Below, in pieces: positions 5,161 through 6,576 of a stretch of 6,576 nucleotides of DNA. The translations under genes and the position numbers were made by a program. Numbering within the stretch: position 1 is the stretch's first letter; each line of letters starts with the position of its first letter. Source of the stretch: Thermoguttaceae bacterium (GTDB lineage: Bacteria > Planctomycetota > Planctomycetia > Pirellulales > Thermoguttaceae). The stretch lies in NCBI GenBank assembly GCA_024653385.1, contig JANLFZ010000357.1:1-6576 (forward strand), read 5' to 3'. The notes under the pieces are model-generated. The model was not told the DNA's origin. It searched no databases and saw only the letters and a list, made by a program, of their open reading frames with translations.

Positions 5161-6108
5161 ATGACTTTTCGCGTGGTGGTAGCGAGCGCTATGGTGGTGG
5201 TCGGACTTGGTGCGCCGGCCTTGGGCCAGTTCCAGGACCGTTCCGAGGCCAAGGGGCCGAGAATCGGTGAGCCAAGCACGCAGAGATGGCAGCTTGGGGT
5301 GACGATCACGGCCGACACTGGGCCATGCTCGGGACTGGTGGGCTACGTGCCGTTGTTCGTCGATTGGCCCGAGCAACAGGCCACCGTGATTGCCGAGGAC
5401 GTCACCCCGAATGTCCGGCTGACGTACCAGACGGTCGATGGGATCAAGGTCATGCTGGTCAACGTCCCCAACCTTCCCGCCGGGGAACAGGCCAAGGCCC
5501 TGATCACCTTCGAGGTGAAGCGCAGTCCCATGGCGCCGCCGCAAGACACGACCATCTACCAGTTGCCGAATCCCAAGAAGCTCCCCAAGGAGGTTCGGCC
5601 GTATCTCGCTCCGAGTCCCGGCATCGAGTCGAAAACGCCCAAGTTCCGCGCCTTGGTCAAGGAAATCGCCGGCAGCGAAGAGTCGGCGTGGAAGAAGGTC
5701 GAACTGCTCTACGATTGGGTTCGGAACCACGTGACCTACGAGAAGGGTCAGGCTGCCGGCGCGATGGCGGCGGTCAAGGCCGGCAAGGGGAACACCGACG
5801 ACCTGACCTCGGTGTTCATCGCCTTGTGCCGCACGATGGACGTCCCCGCCCGGACCGTCTGGGTTCCCGGCCACTGCTACCCGGAGTTCTATCTTGTCGA
5901 CGACGAAGGCCGAGGCCACTGGTTCCCGTGCGAGATGAAAGAGAGCCGCTCGTTCGGGGGCATTACCGAGCAGCGGCCCGTGCTGATGAAAGGCGACAAT
6001 TTCCGGCCGCCGTACGCGCCGCGCGATCGCCAGCGCATGCTCAGCGAGTACCTGACCGGCGCGGGCGGCAAGCCGAAGTCGCGGTTCGTCCGCCAGTCGG
6101 TCAATTGA
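5161..6108 (+). CDS. Exported transglutaminase-like paralogue lacking the catalytic Cys
   Basis: Predicted secreted protein of 315 residues, related to the upstream gene product over its whole length. A signal peptide covers about 1-22, with likely cleavage at ALG-QFQDR, so both mature proteins begin QFQD. The DWPEQ motif is at 68-72 and the core begins at AWKKVELLYDWVRNHV (176-191). GHCYPEFYL at 237-245 includes His238, and HWFPCE (253-258) and KGDN (277-280) are also kept. The position of the nucleophile cysteine is Thr212, in GNTDD, and the segment from the YDWVR motif to this site is three residues shorter than in the paralogue. Family knowledge says loss of this cysteine abolishes transglutaminase or protease chemistry, so this is probably a pseudoenzyme with a binding or regulatory role. 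Cys239, beside the histidine, is an unlikely substitute. The frame is intact and the surrounding motifs are conserved, which argues against simple decay. It likely shares the promoter of the upstream gene. Confidence 0.88.
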   Translation: MTFRVVVASAMVVVGLGAPALGQFQDRSEAKGPRIGEPSTQRWQLGVTITADTGPCSGLVGYVPLFVDWPEQQATVIAEDVTPNVRLTYQTVDGIKVMLVNVPNLPAGEQAKALITFEVKRSPMAPPQDTTIYQLPNPKKLPKEVRPYLAPSPGIESKTPKFRALVKEIAGSEESAWKKVELLYDWVRNHVTYEKGQAAGAMAAVKAGKGNTDDLTSVFIALCRTMDVPARTVWVPGHCYPEFYLVDDEGRGHWFPCEMKESRSFGGITEQRPVLMKGDNFRPPYAPRDRQRMLSEYLTGAGGKPKSRFVRQSVN

Positions 6109-6576
6109 AGGTGAACGTATAGACGAGCATCTTCTCGCCGAAGTATCCGCCCGGCGGCGCGATCTGTTGGTCCTGGTCCTTCCACTCCATCCAGACGCCG
6201 CTGTCGCCTTTGGCCCACAGCCGGATGACGTCGGCAACGATCCGCTGACCCTTGAAGGCCAGCACGGCGGTTTCGCCCGGCTCGAACGTCCAGACGGCCG
6301 GGTCGTCTTTGCCGGGTTCGCCGGGGACCCAGTGCCGTTTGCCGTCGTCGTCCACGGCGCGGTAGACCGCGTAGACCTTGATTTTCTCCTTCGAGGCGTT
6401 GGTCACGCGCACGTGCTTGCCGTAGAAACGTACCTGCCGTCCCTTGTATTTCTGGGGGTCCAACTCGGCCGCCTTTTGGAAGTCCGCCGCGGCGGCGTCG
6501 AGGTCGCCGAGTTCCTTTTCCGCCATGCCCCGGTTGTACCAGTAGACGGCCTTCTTCCCATCCAGCGCCGCGGCCC
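6101..6576 (-). CDS. TPR-containing protein with unrecognised C-terminal domain (partial)
   Basis: The gene runs off the window edge, so its N-terminus is missing; 157 codons and the stop are visible. The frame stays open to base 6576, and the first internal ATG (6526) falls inside a TPR motif, so it is not the true start. The first visible residues end one repeat and begin another: AVYWYNRG, then ELGDLDAAAADF and KAAELDP. These match TPR consensus positions W4, G8, A20, F24, A27 and P32. TPR repeats bind proteins. The remaining roughly 115 residues, from about QVRFYGKHVRV onwards, hold alternating hydrophobic strands, several Trp residues (HWVPGE, VWTFEPGE, VWMEW) and a terminal YTFTFN. This suggests a beta-sandwich, which I do not recognise. 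Its stop codon lies inside the convergent transglutaminase gene, an 8-base overlap, with no terminator visible between them. A role in cell-surface or stress processes would be a guess. Confidence 0.8.
   Translation of the reverse strand, partial: AAALDGKKAVYWYNRGMAEKELGDLDAAAADFQKAAELDPQKYKGRQVRFYGKHVRVTNASKEKIKVYAVYRAVDDDGKRHWVPGEPGKDDPAVWTFEPGETAVLAFKGQRIVADVIRLWAKGDSGVWMEWKDQDQQIAPPGGYFGEKMLVYTFTFN

Noticed and set aside
4065..5318. Long minus-strand open frame opposite the first transglutaminase gene
   Set aside because: It is the codon-for-codon complement of a gene with signal peptide and domain motifs, and has no recognisable protein features.
5089..6237. Long minus-strand open frame opposite the second transglutaminase gene
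   Set aside because: It is a shadow of the real coding strand, and it also crosses the TPR gene in another frame.

Overview
The window (6576 bases, GC-rich) looks like chromosomal DNA from a bacterium of the phylum Planctomycetota. Three things suggest this: the style of the FtsK protein, a tandem pair of secreted transglutaminase-like proteins with the WFPCE and KGDN motifs, and heptad repeats of the GGGATTG type between genes. The phylum is my inference from recalled family resemblance. I ran no search.

Layout. The first 2.6 kb, on the minus strand, encode a complete FtsK/SpoIIIE DNA translocase with membrane anchor, RecA-like motor and DNA-reading gamma domain, plus an unusual acidic tail. 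A 312-base gap follows, with a long imperfect inverted repeat and some smaller hairpins. Next, also on the minus strand, is a class I SAM-dependent O-methyltransferase of the dimerising COMT/hydroxyneurosporene type; its ribosome binding site puts the start 25 codons inside the longest frame. A 162-base divergent promoter region separates it from two plus-strand genes in tandem. Both encode exported transglutaminase-fold proteins of about 320 residues, with a G-rich heptad repeat between them. The last gene, on the minus strand and cut by the window edge, encodes a TPR protein with an unrecognised C-terminal domain. It converges on the second transglutaminase gene and overlaps it by 8 bases.

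How the genes work together. FtsK is a housekeeping protein for chromosome segregation at division. I see no functional link between it and the other genes. The two transglutaminase-like proteins are clearly paralogues and are probably co-transcribed. The first keeps the GDC nucleophile motif. The second has threonine at that position and is three residues shorter just before it, so the pair may be an active enzyme plus a non-catalytic partner. That is the most interesting signal here. I see no mobile element, CRISPR array, tRNA or rRNA.
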